9,499 bases of DNA from Pseudomonadota bacterium. GTDB taxonomy: Bacteria; Pseudomonadota; Alphaproteobacteria; Acetobacterales; Acetobacteraceae. This document shows positions 1 to 5,594 of the stretch, piece by piece. The notes under the pieces were generated by a model. It made no database searches. It was not told where the DNA came from and was given only the letters and a program-made list of their open reading frames with translations. How positions within the stretch are numbered: position 1 is the stretch's first letter; every line of letters begins with the position of its first letter. The position numbers and the translations under genes are program-made. Location of the stretch: contig JAJXSZ010000097.1 of the NCBI GenBank assembly GCA_021784255.1, forward strand, positions 1-9,499, in the 5' to 3' direction.

Positions 1-126
1 GTTGCGACGGCGAAGACGACATACGGCACCTGCGGCGTGAAAGTGTGGGTTTTCAAGGGCGAGATCCTCGCCCATGATCCGCTGGCGGTCGACCGGCGCG
101 CCGCCGAACAGGCGCCGCAGCGCTAA
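1..126 (+). CDS. rpsC: 30S ribosomal protein S3, C-terminal end (partial)
   Basis: The first 41 codons and a TAA stop encode the tail of S3, a protein of the 30S head that lines the mRNA entry tunnel. The frame is open from base 1, so the gene begins upstream of the window. The visible peptide reads VATAKTTYGTCGVKVWVFKG, then EILAHDPLAVDRRAAEQAPQR. It carries the typical YGTxGVKVWxFKGE end of the S3 C-terminal domain, followed by the short basic tail common in alphaproteobacteria. rplP starts 11 bases after the stop, the usual order at the S10/spc boundary. The KH domain and the start codon lie outside the window and cannot be judged. Confidence 0.95.
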   Translation, partial: VATAKTTYGTCGVKVWVFKGEILAHDPLAVDRRAAEQAPQR

Positions 127-137
127 GGGGTCTGGTC

Positions 138-554
138 ATGCTGCAACCAAAACGAACCGCATACCGCAAGGCGCACAAAGGCCGCATCCACGGCAACGCC
201 AAGGGTGGTACAACGCTGAACTTCGGCACCTACGGGCTCAAGGCCGTAGCGCCGGAGCGGATCACGGCGCGCCAGATCGAGGCGGCGCGGCGTGCCATCA
301 CGCGCGCCATGAAGCGTACGGGCCGCGTCTGGATACGTATTTTCCCGGATGTGCCGGTGTCGAAGAAGCCGGCCGAAGTCCGCATGGGATCCGGCAAGGG
401 ATCGCCCGAGTTCTGGGTCTGCCGCGTGAAGCCGGGGCGGATCATGTTCGAGGTGGACGGCGTGGGGGCGGAGCTGGCGCGCGAGGCGCTGACGCTCGGC
501 GCCGCGAAGCTGCCGATTGCCACGAAGTTCGTGGCGCGGATCGGAGACGGTTAG
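138..554 (+). CDS. rplP: 50S ribosomal protein L16
   Basis: L16 sits at the base of the central protuberance of the 50S subunit, near the A-site tRNA and the peptidyl transferase centre, and is needed for late 50S assembly. The 138-residue product starts MLQPKRTAYRKAHKGRIHG and contains ARQIEAARRAITR (about 44-56), GRVWIRIFPDVPVSKKPAEV (62-81) and RMGSGKGSPEFW (82-93), all family hallmarks. R82 lies where E. coli L16 has the arginine that can be hydroxylated (R81). The length matches the family (136-138). The ATG follows an AAGGGG Shine-Dalgarno that overlaps the rpsC stop. rpmC starts two bases after the stop, which implies translational coupling. Confidence 0.97.
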   Translation: MLQPKRTAYRKAHKGRIHGNAKGGTTLNFGTYGLKAVAPERITARQIEAARRAITRAMKRTGRVWIRIFPDVPVSKKPAEVRMGSGKGSPEFWVCRVKPGRIMFEVDGVGAELAREALTLGAAKLPIATKFVARIGDG

Positions 555-556
555 CG

Positions 557-769
557 ATGGCCAAGGAAACCAAGCCCGCGGAACTGCGGACCAAGACGAT
601 CGACGAGCTGACGACGCTGCTGCTCGAGCTTCGTCGTGAGCAGTTCAACCTGCGGTTCCAGCGCGCCGCCGGACAGAACGAAGGCGTGGGCCGCGTGCGC
701 CTGGTGCGCCGCGACATCGCGCGGGTGAAGACGATCATGGCCCAGCGCAAGCGCGCCCCGGCGGCCTGA
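557..769 (+). CDS. rpmC: 50S ribosomal protein L29
   Basis: L29 is a small helical-hairpin protein on the solvent side of the 50S subunit by the polypeptide exit tunnel, next to L23, where it helps form the docking site for trigger factor and SRP. The product is 70 residues. It shows the family pattern ELRTKTIDELTTLLLELRRE (9-28), then FNLRFQRAAGQ, then the second helix RVRLVRRDIARVKTIMAQR (46-64). The ATG at 557 is only two bases past the rplP TAG, with GGAG at 543-546 inside rplP serving as ribosome binding site. A longer in-frame reading from base 74 exists, but it overlaps rplP completely and its extra part does not resemble L29. Confidence 0.95.
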   Translation: MAKETKPAELRTKTIDELTTLLLELRREQFNLRFQRAAGQNEGVGRVRLVRRDIARVKTIMAQRKRAPAA

Positions 770-783
770 GAGGACAACGAACG

Positions 784-1059
784 ATGCCCAAGCGCGTGCT
801 CACCGGTCGGGTGACCAGCGACAAGATGGACAAGACCGTGACGGTGCTTGTCGATCGTCGCATCATGCACCCACTCTACAAGAAGTTCATCCGCCGCTCG
901 AAGAAGTACGCGGCGCACGACGAGGCGAACGTGTGCCAGGTCGGCGATCTCGTGCGCATCGAGGAATGCCGGCCGATCAGCAAGCGCAAGACCTGGACGG
1001 TGATCGAGCGCAACGGTCAGGCGCTGGCGGCAGTTTCGTCGTCAGTGGCGCAGGCATAG
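784..1059 (+). CDS. rpsQ: 30S ribosomal protein S17
   Basis: S17 is a primary 16S rRNA-binding protein of the 30S body with an OB fold, active early in assembly. The 91-residue product opens MPKRVLTGRVTSDKMDKTV and contains VDRRIMHPLYKKFIRRSKKY (23-42), HDEANVCQVGD (45-55) and the signature VRIEECRPISKRKTW (57-71). It is a few residues longer than E. coli S17 (84), the extra being an Ala/Ser-rich tail. GAGAGGA lies 9-14 bases before the ATG. It sits between rpmC and rplN as in nearly all bacteria. Confidence 0.97.
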   Translation: MPKRVLTGRVTSDKMDKTVTVLVDRRIMHPLYKKFIRRSKKYAAHDEANVCQVGDLVRIEECRPISKRKTWTVIERNGQALAAVSSSVAQA

Positions 1060-1069
1060 GAGACGGGCG

Positions 1070-1438
1070 ATGATTTCGGTCGAATCCAATCTCGACGTTG
1101 CCGACAATTCCGGTGCGCGCCGCGTGCAGTGCATCAAGGTGCTGGGCGGTTCCAAGCGCAAGACCGCCTCGGTTGGCGACGTGATCGTGGTCTCGGTGAA
1201 GGATGCGATTCCCCGCGGCAAGGTGAAGAAGGGCGACGTGCACCAGGCGGTGATCGTCCGGACCGCGTTTCCCGTGCGCCGCGCGGATGGCAGCGCCATC
1301 CGTTTCGATCGCAACGCGGCGGTGCTGATCAACAAGCAGGCCGAGCCGATCGGCACGCGCATCTTCGGTCCCGTGGTGCGCGAGCTGCGCGCGCGGAAGT
1401 TCATGAAGATCATTTCGCTGGCCCCGGAGGTGCTGTGA
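1070..1438 (+). CDS. rplN: 50S ribosomal protein L14
   Basis: L14 is a five-stranded beta-barrel protein of the 50S interface; it forms the B8 intersubunit bridge and is the docking site for the silencing factor RsfS. The 122-residue product contains LDVADNSGARRVQCIKVLGG (8-27), AIPRGKVKKGDVHQAVIVRT, the RRADGSAIRFDRNAAVLIN segment and the invariant end FMKIISLAPEVL. Length matches the family (122-123). AGGAGA at 1058-1063 precedes the ATG. Its TGA (1436-1438) shares one base with the rplX ATG. In E. coli this gene begins the spc operon; here only 10 bases separate it from rpsQ and I see no promoter, so it is probably transcribed from upstream. Confidence 0.98.
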   Translation: MISVESNLDVADNSGARRVQCIKVLGGSKRKTASVGDVIVVSVKDAIPRGKVKKGDVHQAVIVRTAFPVRRADGSAIRFDRNAAVLINKQAEPIGTRIFGPVVRELRARKFMKIISLAPEVL

Positions 1439-1758
1439 TGGCCGCGCGTATTCGCAAGGGTGACACGGTGCTCGTCATCAGCGGTTCGGAACGCGGCAAG
1501 CGTGGCGAGGTGCTGCGGGTGATGCCGGCCGAGGAACGTGCCGTGGTGCAGGGCGTGCGCGTCATGAAGCGCCACACCAAGCCGCGCGGCATGGGCCAGC
1601 CGGGCGGCATCGTTTCGGTGGAGGGTGCGATCCATCTCTCCAACCTCGCACTGGTAGACCCCAAAACCGGCAAGCCGACCAAGGTCGGCTTCCGTGTGCT
1701 CGACGACGGCCGGAAGGTGCGCGTGGCGCGCGCCACCGGCCAGGTCGTCGAGGGCTGA
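1438..1758 (+). CDS. rplX: 50S ribosomal protein L24
   Basis: L24 is an assembly-initiator protein of the 50S subunit, bound to domain I of 23S rRNA near the tunnel exit. The 106-residue product begins MAARIRKGDTVLVISGSERG, a KOW motif (about 7-33) with the GSERGKRGEV core. It continues with VQGVRVMKRHTKPR, QPGGIVSVEGAIHLSNLALV and the basic C-terminal half with KPTKVGFRV. The ATG overlaps the rplN TGA by one base (TGATG). GGAGGTG at 1426-1432, inside rplN, is a near-ideal ribosome binding site, so start choice is secure and reinitiation coupling is likely. A longer in-frame reading beginning at 1129 lies inside rplN and is not part of the protein. Confidence 0.97.
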   Translation: MAARIRKGDTVLVISGSERGKRGEVLRVMPAEERAVVQGVRVMKRHTKPRGMGQPGGIVSVEGAIHLSNLALVDPKTGKPTKVGFRVLDDGRKVRVARATGQVVEG

Positions 1759-1769
1759 GGAGAAGGCCG

Positions 1770-2393
1770 ATGGCTGAGAAGAAGAGCAAGGTGCCGAAGG
1801 CTCAGGCCGAGGCTGGGGCCGCACCAAAGCCGGTGACGGGCGAGCGCACCGTCGCGCGCATGCAGAAGCGTTACGTCGAGACGGCACGCCCGGCGCTGCA
1901 GAAGGAGTTCGGCTACAAGAACCCGATGCAGGTGCCGCGCCTCGAGAAGATCGTCATCAACATGGGCGTGGGCGAGGCAACGGGCGACCAGAAGAAGCTG
2001 GACGCCGCGTACGCGGAGCTGATGGCGATCGCCGGGCAGAAGCCGGTGAAGACGGTGGCCAAGAAGGCGATCGCCGGCTTCAAGATCCGCAAAGGCCTGC
2101 CGATCGGCTGCAAGGTGACGCTGCGCCAGGCGCGGATGTACGAGTTTCTTGACCGGCTGGTGACGATCGCGCTGCCGCGCGTGCGCGACTTCCGTGGCCT
2201 CACCGCCAACAAGGGGTTCGACGGGCGCGGCAACTTCGCCATGGGGCTGAAGGAACAGATCGTGTTCCCCGAGATCGTCTACGACAAGGTCGACGCGATC
2301 CGCGGCATGGATATCGTTTTCGTCACCACGGCGAAGACCGATGCCGAGGCGAAGGCGCTGCTGCGGCAGTTCGATCTGCCGTTCGCGAGCTGA
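1770..2393 (+). CDS. rplE: 50S ribosomal protein L5 with N-terminal extension
   Basis: L5 belongs to the 5S RNP (5S rRNA, L18, L5) in the central protuberance and contacts S13 and the P-site tRNA. The conserved core runs from about residue 30: NPMQVPRLEKIVINMGVGEA (51-70), then IAGFKIRKGLPIGCKVTLR, RVRDFRGLTANKGFDGRGNF and KEQIVFPEIVYDKVDAIRGM. The product is 207 residues against about 179 in E. coli. The first 28 or so are an added Lys/Ala/Pro-rich leader starting MAEKKSKVPKAQAEAG. A second in-frame ATG at 1860 would give a core-sized protein of 177 residues. I prefer 1770 because GAGGAGAAGG just upstream is a strong ribosome binding site, whereas no comparable site precedes 1860. rplX ends 11 bases upstream; the gap to rpsN is unusually long. 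Confidence 0.96.
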   Translation: MAEKKSKVPKAQAEAGAAPKPVTGERTVARMQKRYVETARPALQKEFGYKNPMQVPRLEKIVINMGVGEATGDQKKLDAAYAELMAIAGQKPVKTVAKKAIAGFKIRKGLPIGCKVTLRQARMYEFLDRLVTIALPRVRDFRGLTANKGFDGRGNFAMGLKEQIVFPEIVYDKVDAIRGMDIVFVTTAKTDAEAKALLRQFDLPFAS

Positions 2394-2408
2394 CGAATGA
2401 GTGCCGGG

Positions 2409-2428
2409 CCGAAGTGGTAACGCTTCGG
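2409..2428 (+). promoter_or_regulatory. GNRA-capped RNA hairpin in the rplE-rpsN gap
   Basis: In the transcript, CCGAAGTG pairs with CGCTTCGG (one G-U pair), closed by a GTAA loop, which is a GNRA tetraloop. The 8-pair stem begins 16 bases after the rplE stop. No U-tract follows, so it does not look like a terminator. A structural element in a regulatory leader or an RNA-processing site is possible; the function is inferred only from structure and place. Confidence 0.45.
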
Positions 2429-2452
2429 ATATGCAACGGAATTTGGAAAACC

Positions 2453-2478
2453 CCCGGCGCGTGCCGGGAAGGTTCCGG
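2453..2478 (+). promoter_or_regulatory. Two mutually exclusive hairpins before rpsN
   Basis: CCCGGC (2453-2458) pairs with GCCGGG (2463-2468) around a GCGT loop. The second arm can instead pair downstream: CCGGGA (2464-2469) with TTCCGG (2473-2478), loop AGG, one G-U pair. The second form reaches into the rpsN Shine-Dalgarno GGAGGG (2477-2482). The two stems cannot coexist, so this could open or close rpsN translation. This is inference from base pairing only; high GC makes chance stems common. Confidence 0.35.
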
Positions 2479-2492
2479 AGGGTAGAGACGGT

Positions 2493-2798
2493 ATGGCTAA
2501 GACCTCTGCAGTGAATCGCAACGCCAAGCGCGAGCGCATGACCAAGCGCGACGATGCCAAGCGCCGGGCGCTGAAGACGATCGTGATGGACCGCGCGAAG
2601 GCCGTGGAGGAGCGGTTCGAGGCGTCGCTCAAGCTCGCGGAACTGCCGCGCAACGGCGCCAAGGTGCGGGTGCGGCTGCGCTGCGCGCTGACCGGGCGTT
2701 CCCGCGGCAACTACCGCAAGTTCAAGCTGTGCCGCATCGCGCTCAGGGATCTCGCCAACAACGGCCAGATCCCCGGCATGGTGAAGGCGAGCTGGTAG
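2493..2798 (+). CDS. rpsN: 30S ribosomal protein S14 (zinc-free type)
   Basis: S14 is a late-binding protein of the 30S head, close to S3 and S10. The 101-residue product has the full-length, non-zinc (C-) form. The C-terminal signature is RLRCALTGRSRGNYRKFKLC (60-79) followed by RIALRDLANNGQIPGMVKASW, with no CxxC pairs for metal binding. The basic N-terminal half (NRNAKRERMTKRDDAKRRAL) is typical of alphaproteobacterial S14. The ATG at 2493 follows GGAGGG with a 10-base spacer. It is the first spc gene here preceded by a sizeable non-coding gap (99 bases), which holds candidate RNA structures. rpsH follows 10 bases after the stop. Confidence 0.97.
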   Translation: MAKTSAVNRNAKRERMTKRDDAKRRALKTIVMDRAKAVEERFEASLKLAELPRNGAKVRVRLRCALTGRSRGNYRKFKLCRIALRDLANNGQIPGMVKASW

Positions 2799-2808
2799 GG
2801 AACGCGCG

Positions 2809-3207
2809 ATGTCCATGACCGATCCGCTGGGTGACATGCTCACCCGCATCCGCAACGCACAGCGCGAGCGTCATGCGTCCTGCGTGGCGCCGGCCTCCAA
2901 GCTGCGTGCCAATGTGCTCGACGCTCTGAAGCGCGAAGGCTTCATCCGCGGCTTCTCGGCCGAGGAGGTGCGCCCCGGCATCGCGCGGCTGCGCATCGAG
3001 CTGAAGTACAACGAGGGCGAGCCGGCGATCAAAGAGATCACCCGCGTCTCGCGTCCCGGCCGGCGCGTCTATTCCGGCATCCGCGAGCTGCCGCGGGTCT
3101 ATGGCGGTCTCGGCGTCTCCATCCTCTCGACGCCGCGCGGCGTGATGAGCGATGCGGAAGCGCGCGCCGCGAATGTCGGTGGCGAAGTGCTGTGCCGGGT
3201 GTTCTGA
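2809..3207 (+). CDS. rpsH: 30S ribosomal protein S8
   Basis: S8 is a primary binder of the central domain of 16S rRNA (helix 21). In E. coli it also represses the spc operon by binding mRNA at the start of rplE. The 132-residue product opens MSMTDPLGDMLTRIRNAQRE, has the SKLRANVLDALKREGFI helix (30-46), then LKYNEGEPAIKEITRVSRPG (65-84) and the signature GLGVSILSTPRGVMSDAEAR (99-118), ending GGEVLCRVF. Length is two residues above E. coli S8. Two ATGs lie close together (2809, 2815); 2809 is better placed after TAGGGAA. No copy of the E. coli mRNA operator can be recognised by eye here. Confidence 0.97.
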   Translation: MSMTDPLGDMLTRIRNAQRERHASCVAPASKLRANVLDALKREGFIRGFSAEEVRPGIARLRIELKYNEGEPAIKEITRVSRPGRRVYSGIRELPRVYGGLGVSILSTPRGVMSDAEARAANVGGEVLCRVF

Positions 3208-3217
3208 GGAGCGAACG

Positions 3218-3751
3218 ATGAGTCGCGTTGGCAAATATCCGGTCGCGATCCCCGCGGGAGTGCAGATGGCGCTCGCGGGGCGCACCCTGGCGGTGAAGGG
3301 CAAGTTCGGTGAGCTCAAGCTGGAGCTCACCGATCTCGTCGATGCTAGGGTCGAGGGCGGCAAGTTTTCCGTCGCCCCGCAGGGCGATACCGCGCAGGCG
3401 CGCATGATGTGGGGCACCACGCGGGCGCTGGTCGCCAACATGGTGCGCGGCGTCAGCGAGGGCTACTCGAAGTCGATGGAAATCACCGGCACCGGCTACC
3501 GCGCCGCGGTGCAGGGGCAGAACCTGGTGTTGAATCTCGGCCTGTCACACGACGTGGTCTACGCCATCCCGCAGGGGATCAAGATCACCTGCGAGCGCCC
3601 GACCGCGATCAAGGTCGAGGGCATGGACAAGCGCCTGGTCGGCCAGGTCTGCGCCGAGCTTCGCACTTGGCGGCCGCCCGAGCCCTACAAGGGCAAGGGG
3701 ATGAAGTTCGACGGCGAGCAGATCCGGCGGAAGGAAGGCAAGAAGAAGTGA
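3218..3751 (+). CDS. rplF: 50S ribosomal protein L6
   Basis: L6 lies at the base of the L7/L12 stalk of the 50S subunit by the sarcin-ricin loop, where elongation factors bind. It consists of two repeats of the same RNA-binding fold, here about residues 1-80 and 83-175. Landmarks are MSRVGKYPVAIPAGVQ, TTRALVANMVRGVSEGY (67-83), the signature ITGTGYRAAVQGQNLVLNLG (88-107), and the end RTWRPPEPYKGKGMKFDGEQ followed by IRRKEGKKK. The length, 177 residues, equals E. coli L6. The ATG at 3218 follows GAGGAGCG. An in-frame upstream ATG at 3152 lies inside rpsH and its extra codons do not resemble L6. A perfect 11-pair inverted repeat lies inside the coding region (3306-3333). Confidence 0.97.
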   Translation: MSRVGKYPVAIPAGVQMALAGRTLAVKGKFGELKLELTDLVDARVEGGKFSVAPQGDTAQARMMWGTTRALVANMVRGVSEGYSKSMEITGTGYRAAVQGQNLVLNLGLSHDVVYAIPQGIKITCERPTAIKVEGMDKRLVGQVCAELRTWRPPEPYKGKGMKFDGEQIRRKEGKKK

Positions 3752-4110
3752 GCACGGGCAACGACATGCAGGTGCGCCGCCGCGCCCGCCTGCGCTTCGG
3801 GCTGCGGCGCAAGGCCACTGGCCGGCCGCGGCTTTCGGTTTTCCGTTCCGGCAAGCACATCTACGCGCAGGTCATCGATGACGGTGCCGGCCGCACGCTG
3901 GCCGCCGCTTCCTCGCTGGAACAGGCGCTGCGCGGCAGCCTGCGCACCGGCGCGGACAAGGAGGCGGCAGCAGCCGTCGGCAAGCTGGTGGCCGAGCGTG
4001 CGCTGGCCGCCGGCGTCTCCGCCGTGGTCTTCGACCGCGGCGCCTATCTCTACCATGGCCGCGTCAAGGCGCTGGCCGAGGCTGCCCGCGAGGGCGGTCT
4101 TTCGTTCTGA
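3748..4110 (+). CDS. rplR: 50S ribosomal protein L18 (GTG start)
   Basis: L18 binds 5S rRNA and with L5 forms the 5S RNP of the central protuberance. The core is recognisable: GRPRLSVFRSGKHIYAQVID (25-44), AVGKLVAERALAAGVSAVVF (75-94), then DRGAYLYHGRVKALAEAARE and the GLSF end. I place the start at GTG 3748, overlapping the rplF TGA (GTGA), giving 120 residues. AAGGAAGG at 3731-3738 is a well-spaced ribosome binding site, and the resulting (V)STGNDMQVRRRARLRF N-terminus matches what I recall of related L18 proteins in length and position of the RRR block. The alternative is ATG 3766, giving 114 residues, with a weaker upstream site. The start is therefore less certain than the identity. Confidence 0.93.
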   Translation: MSTGNDMQVRRRARLRFGLRRKATGRPRLSVFRSGKHIYAQVIDDGAGRTLAAASSLEQALRGSLRTGADKEAAAAVGKLVAERALAAGVSAVVFDRGAYLYHGRVKALAEAAREGGLSF

Positions 4111-4121
4111 GGGCAACGCAA

Positions 4122-4727
4122 ATGGCACGGGAACCGCGCGAAGGCGGACGGGGCGGTCGGGATCGCGACCGCGGCGGCGATCGCGATCGCCAGGGCGACG
4201 ATCTGATCGACAAGCTCGTCACCATCAACCGCGTCGCCAAGGTGGTGAAGGGCGGGCGGCGCTTCGCCTTTGCGGCGCTGGTCGTCGTCGGCGACCAGAA
4301 AGGGCGCGTCGGCTATGGCGCCGGCAAGGCACGCGAAGTGCCCGAGGCGATCCGCAAGGCGACGGAGCGGGCCAAGCGCGGCCTGATCCATGTGCCGATG
4401 AAGGAAGGGCGCACGCTGCATCACGACGTTACCGGCCGTTTCGGTGCCGGCTCGGTGGTGCTGCGCAGCGCGACGGCGGGGACCGGCATCATCGCCGGCG
4501 GCCCGATGCGCGCCGTCTTCGAGTCGCTCGGGATCGGCGACGTGGTGGCGAAGAGCATCGGCAGCCGCAACCCGCATAACATGGTCAAGGCGACCTTTGC
4601 GGCGCTGCGCATGAGCGCAAGCCCCCGCAGCGTCGCCGCGCGGCGCGGCAAGAAGGTGTCCGATATTCTCGGCCGGCGCGACAGCCACGGTCACGAGCCG
4701 CATGCGCAGGAGACCACCGATGCCTGA
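4122..4727 (+). CDS. rpsE: 30S ribosomal protein S5
   Basis: S5 is a 30S body protein at the mRNA entry site; with S4 it affects decoding accuracy, and altered forms are the classic spectinomycin-resistant mutants. The dsRNA-binding-like N-domain covers LIDKLVTINRVAKVVKGGRR (28-47) to GRVGYGAGKAREVPEAIRKA (61-80). The C-domain has GRFGAGSVVLRSATAGTGII, AGGPMRAVFESLGI, and KSIGSRNPHNMVKATFAALR. The protein has 201 residues against 166 in E. coli. The excess is a disordered Arg/Gly/Asp N-terminal leader (about 3-24, with RDRDRGGDRDR) and a hydrophilic tail. Such basic leaders are common in alphaproteobacterial S5. GAGGG overlaps the rplR stop as ribosome binding site. The end overlaps rpmD by 8 bases. 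Confidence 0.97.
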   Translation: MAREPREGGRGGRDRDRGGDRDRQGDDLIDKLVTINRVAKVVKGGRRFAFAALVVVGDQKGRVGYGAGKAREVPEAIRKATERAKRGLIHVPMKEGRTLHHDVTGRFGAGSVVLRSATAGTGIIAGGPMRAVFESLGIGDVVAKSIGSRNPHNMVKATFAALRMSASPRSVAARRGKKVSDILGRRDSHGHEPHAQETTDA

Positions 4728-4911
4728 CACGGACCAGGTGAAGGTGACGCAGATCGCCTCGGCTGCCGGCCGCAAGCCGGGCCAGAAGGAGACGCTGCTC
4801 GGTCTCGGCCTCAAGGGGATCGGCCGCACCCGCGTGCTGACCGACACCCCCTCGACCCGCGGCATGATCCGCAAGGTCGCGCACCTGGTGCGCGTGGAGA
4901 AGGTCGCCTGA
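4720..4911 (+). CDS. rpmD: 50S ribosomal protein L30
   Basis: L30 is a small 50S protein on the solvent face with a ferredoxin-like fold. The 63-residue product opens MPDTDQVKVTQIASAAGRKP and carries the family pattern KETLLGLGLKGIGRTRVLTD (23-42), then TPSTRGMIRKVAHLVRVEKV. The ATG at 4720 overlaps the last 8 bases of rpsE and is preceded by AGGAGA (4708-4713), so translation is probably coupled. An upstream in-frame ATG at 4702 would add MRRRPP but has no better ribosome site and lies deeper in rpsE. Length fits the short bacterial form (E. coli 59). Confidence 0.94.
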   Translation: MPDTDQVKVTQIASAAGRKPGQKETLLGLGLKGIGRTRVLTDTPSTRGMIRKVAHLVRVEKVA

Positions 4912-4942
4912 CCGCGCGCGCGGCGGGTGTGGGAGAGATGCG

Positions 4943-5434
4943 ATGAAGCTCAACGAATTGCGCGACAATGCCGGCGCGCGGCTCAAGTCCAAGCGGCTTG
5001 GCCGCGGTATCGGCTCGGGCAAGGGCAAGACCTCCGGCAAGGGCGTGAAGGGCCAGAAGGCGCGCGAGGGCGTTGCCCTCAACGGCTTCGAGGGTGGCCA
5101 GATGCCGATCTATCGCCGTTTGCCGAAGCGCGGTTTCGTCAATCCGTCGCGCCGGGAATTTGCCGCGCTCAATCTCGGTAGCCTGGCCAAGGCGATCGAG
5201 GCGGGGCGGATCGACGGTGCGCAGCCGATCACGGAGGCGGCACTCGCCGCCGCCGGGCTCGTGCGCAGCGGGAAGGCTGGCGGCAGCAAGATCGCGGGCG
5301 TGCGGCTGCTTGCGACCGGCGAGATCGGTCGCGCGGTGACGATCGAGGTCTCGGGTGCCTCGGCGGCCGCGATCGCGGCGGTGGAGGCCGCGGGCGGCAA
5401 GGTCGTGCTGCCCACGCCGGCCGCCGCCTCCTAG
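4943..5434 (+). CDS. rplO: 50S ribosomal protein L15
   Basis: L15 is a late-assembly 50S protein whose long basic N-terminal arm threads through 23S rRNA. The product is 163 residues. The Gly/Lys-rich arm is KLNELRDNAGARLKSKRLGR then GIGSGKGKTSGKGVKGQKAR (2-41), followed by GFEGGQMPIYRRLPKRGF (50-67). The globular domain ends in VEAAGGKVVLPTPA. The upstream 31-base gap contains a small palindrome (4912-4923, alternating CG). GGGAGAG at 4931-4937 is the ribosome binding site for ATG 4943. A 160-base structured gap follows before secY, so this is the last gene of the tightly packed ribosomal-protein run. Confidence 0.97.
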   Translation: MKLNELRDNAGARLKSKRLGRGIGSGKGKTSGKGVKGQKAREGVALNGFEGGQMPIYRRLPKRGFVNPSRREFAALNLGSLAKAIEAGRIDGAQPITEAALAAAGLVRSGKAGGSKIAGVRLLATGEIGRAVTIEVSGASAAAIAAVEAAGGKVVLPTPAAAS

Positions 5435-5443
5435 CATCGACAT

Positions 5444-5455
5444 CCCCATGCGGGG
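5444..5455 (+). promoter_or_regulatory. Short hairpin after rplO
   Basis: CCCC (5444-5447) can pair with GGGG (5452-5455) around an ATGC loop, ten bases after the rplO stop and just upstream of a much stronger hairpin. It is only four pairs and could be chance in GC-rich DNA. Confidence 0.2.
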
Positions 5456-5461
5456 CTTATG

Positions 5462-5492
5462 GCGGCGCTGCCCGGGTGACCGGCAGCGCCGC
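5462..5492 (+). promoter_or_regulatory. Strong hairpin between rplO and secY
   Basis: GCGGCGCTGCC (5462-5472) pairs perfectly with GGCAGCGCCGC (5482-5492), 11 pairs. After a bulged C, two further G-C pairs can close a GTGA (GNRA) tetraloop. The trailing CTTGCCGTT lacks a U-tract, so it is at best a weak terminator. An attenuator, an mRNA-stabilising 3' end for the ribosomal-protein transcript, or a processing site that lets secY-adk be expressed at a different level would all fit. Role inferred; the pairing is seen. Confidence 0.5.
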
Positions 5493-5542
5493 TTGCCGTT
5501 ATGGGACCGGGTTGCCGGCGCCTGCGGCCCCGCCACCTTGGT

Positions 5543-5573
5543 TTGCATCGGGCCGATCCTGGTCTAGATCGGC
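5543..5573 (+). promoter_or_regulatory. Possible weak secY promoter overlapping an inverted repeat
   Basis: TTGCAT (5543-5548), a 16-base spacer and TAGATC (5565-5570) form a poor sigma-70-like match. The same bases contain GCCGATC (5552-5558) and GATCGGC (5567-5573), a 7-pair inverted repeat with an 8-base loop that ends ten bases before the secY ribosome site GGAG (5583-5586). It could be a promoter, an operator or an RNA stem in the secY leader. Evidence is weak for any single reading. Confidence 0.22.
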
Positions 5574-5594
5574 ACGACGTCTGGAGAACAGCCC

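Noticed and set aside
2397..2420. Seven-residue reading MSAGPKW just after rplE, stop inside the GTAA loop
   Set aside because: It has no Shine-Dalgarno and no run of regulatory codons. A leader peptide cannot be supported, though its stop falling in the hairpin loop is curious.
2431..2514. 27-residue ATG reading through the rplE-rpsN gap into rpsN
   Set aside because: It has no ribosome binding site, overlaps rpsN in another frame, and its composition follows the hairpin arms rather than coding bias.
1410..2855. 481-codon open frame on the - strand across rplX-rplE-rpsN
   Set aside because: It lies wholly opposite well-recognised ribosomal protein genes. Long antisense frames are expected where third codon positions are almost all G or C. 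Its translation is His/Arg/Ala-rich with no recognisable domain.
4912..4923. CCGCGCGCGCGG palindrome between rpmD and rplO
   Set aside because: Six-pair alternating CG is easily reached by chance at this GC content, and the 31-base gap shows no other signal.
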